Below are positions 5,589 through 6,262 of a stretch of DNA of 6,262 nucleotides, one piece after another. This DNA comes from an uncultured Eubacteriales bacterium (GTDB taxonomy: Bacteria; Bacillota; Clostridia; Oscillospirales; Acutalibacteraceae). Where the stretch lies: positions 1 through 6,262 of the forward strand of contig CAKTTT010000142.1 in assembly GCA_934615635.1 (NCBI GenBank), read 5' to 3'. The translations under genes and the position numbers were made by a program. The notes beneath the pieces are model-generated. The model had not been told where the DNA came from, did no database searches, and saw nothing but the letters and a program-made list of their open reading frames with translations. Position 1 is the first letter of the stretch; each line of letters begins with the position of its first letter.

Positions 5589-5616
5589 ATTATATCACCA
5601 AACAGGAAAAAATCAA
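5589..5616 (-). promoter_or_regulatory. Sigma-A type promoter for murA
   Basis: On the minus strand there is TTGATT (5616-5611), a 16-base spacer and TATAAT (5594-5589), with a perfect -10. The predicted start of transcription is near 5582, giving a 5' leader of about 27 bases that holds only the ribosome binding site. This makes murA, and by read-through walJ and rlmH, a unit separate from the phosphofructokinase gene upstream. Confidence 0.78.
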
Positions 5617-5747
5617 ACCAAAAATATTGTCACCCTTTCGATTTTCTCCCGGCAATTCCATACAACCCTTCAAAGCCTTGTCCGAAGCGGTTTTCCGGCC
5701 TCGAACCGATTTTTCGCGTCAATTTCCAATTTTTTCAAATCCACCGA

Positions 5748-6262
5748 TCAGTCTCCGAAGGTCATACCGATCTCCCGGGCCATCTGGACGGCCGTACAAG
5801 CGGGCGGAACCTTCTTCAGCTTCCCAGCCACCTCCTCCAAAGGAACCGGCACGATCTCGTTGTTGATCATGGCGCACATACAGCCGAAATGCTTTTCCCG
5901 TATCAGCCGGGCCGCCGCAGCTCCCAGCATGGTGGCCAGCATCCGGTCGTAGGGGCAGGGTGGCCCTCCCCGCTGGAAATGGCCCGGGACGCACACCCGG
6001 GTTTCCGCCCCCACATAGGGCTCCAGCTCCTCCGCCAGCCTATAGGCGATGGACGGATAGCTCTCCGCCGCCCGGGTGGCCGCCAACGCTTTTTTGCTCA
6101 GGCCCGCTTCCTCTCTGGACAGCGCCCCCTCCGCCACCGCGAGGATGGAAAAGCTCTTCCCCTGCTTTCTGCGGCGCTGGACGGCGGCCCCCACCTTGCG
6201 GATATCGTAGGGGATCTCCGGCAGCAGCACGATGTCCGCCCCGGCGGCGATTCCCGCGTGAA
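5748..6262 (-). CDS. pfkA: 6-phosphofructokinase, C-terminal part (runs off the window)
   Basis: About 170 residues are present; the N-terminal half, with the nucleotide- or pyrophosphate-binding GGD region and the catalytic loop, lies beyond base 6262. The enzyme phosphorylates fructose 6-phosphate to fructose 1,6-bisphosphate in glycolysis. Visible signatures are LLPEIPYDI followed by a helix, then SILAVAEGA, and the sugar-phosphate binding motif GHFQRGG (about 5984-5964) with PYDR soon after, then NNEIVPVPLEEVAGK and a terminal TFGD. These fit the PfkA superfamily. Whether it uses ATP or pyrophosphate depends on residues outside the window. The frame is open to the window edge; the internal ATG at 6230 is not the true start. 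The 131-base gap to the murA promoter region shows no strong terminator. Confidence 0.93.
   Translation of the reverse strand, partial: HAGIAAGADIVLLPEIPYDIRKVGAAVQRRRKQGKSFSILAVAEGALSREEAGLSKKALAATRAAESYPSIAYRLAEELEPYVGAETRVCVPGHFQRGGPPCPYDRMLATMLGAAAARLIREKHFGCMCAMINNEIVPVPLEEVAGKLKKVPPACTAVQMAREIGMTFGD

Noticed and set aside
5685..5715. Possible terminator after the phosphofructokinase gene
   Set aside because: Only a 5-bp pairing (CGGTT/AACCG) with a loop of about 11 bases, and the T-run is on the wrong side for leftward transcription.

Overview
The window looks like chromosomal DNA from a GC-rich Clostridia-type member of the Bacillota, plausibly an Oscillospiraceae-like gut bacterium. 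This rests on the walJ-rlmH gene pair, a murA of the MurZ-like Firmicutes type, purine-rich Shine-Dalgarno sites with TTG and GTG starts, and a membrane-anchored plant-polysaccharide hydrolase. The taxonomic placement is an inference, because no rRNA or other marker is present.

Left edge (1-266): two unrelated gene pieces meet head-out near base 140. On the minus strand is an internal piece of a RecD2-type helicase. On the plus strand is the C-terminal tail of a zinc-type alcohol/polyol dehydrogenase. Neither has its N-terminal part here, so the join is either a real rearrangement breakpoint or an assembly chimera.

Accessory gene (355-2184, plus): a complete 609-residue membrane-anchored glycoside hydrolase-like protein. 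It has a DUF5060-like domain, a DUF4038/GH140-like barrel and a C-terminal domain like Pfam PF12904. It starts at TTG behind a good ribosome binding site.

Convergent intergenic region (2185-2915): 731 bases with no convincing gene. Its left third is a 264-base hairpin-rich element (2215-2478). The two ends are 30-base near-identical inverted repeats, each of which is also a palindrome. Inside are an 18-bp perfect hairpin and two smaller ones. It resembles a MITE-like or structured-RNA element and is the most interesting feature in the window.

Housekeeping block (2916-6262, all minus): in transcription order, the 3' part of a 6-phosphofructokinase gene, a clear sigma-A promoter, murA (peptidoglycan precursor synthesis), an intercistronic hairpin, walJ (metallo-beta-lactamase-fold hydrolase of the YycJ family) and rlmH (23S rRNA methyltransferase). 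walJ and rlmH are 3 bases apart and probably translationally coupled. I found no CRISPR array, tRNA, rRNA, transposase or defence system. The genes are mostly ordinary, and the novelty lies in the non-coding element and the left-edge junction.
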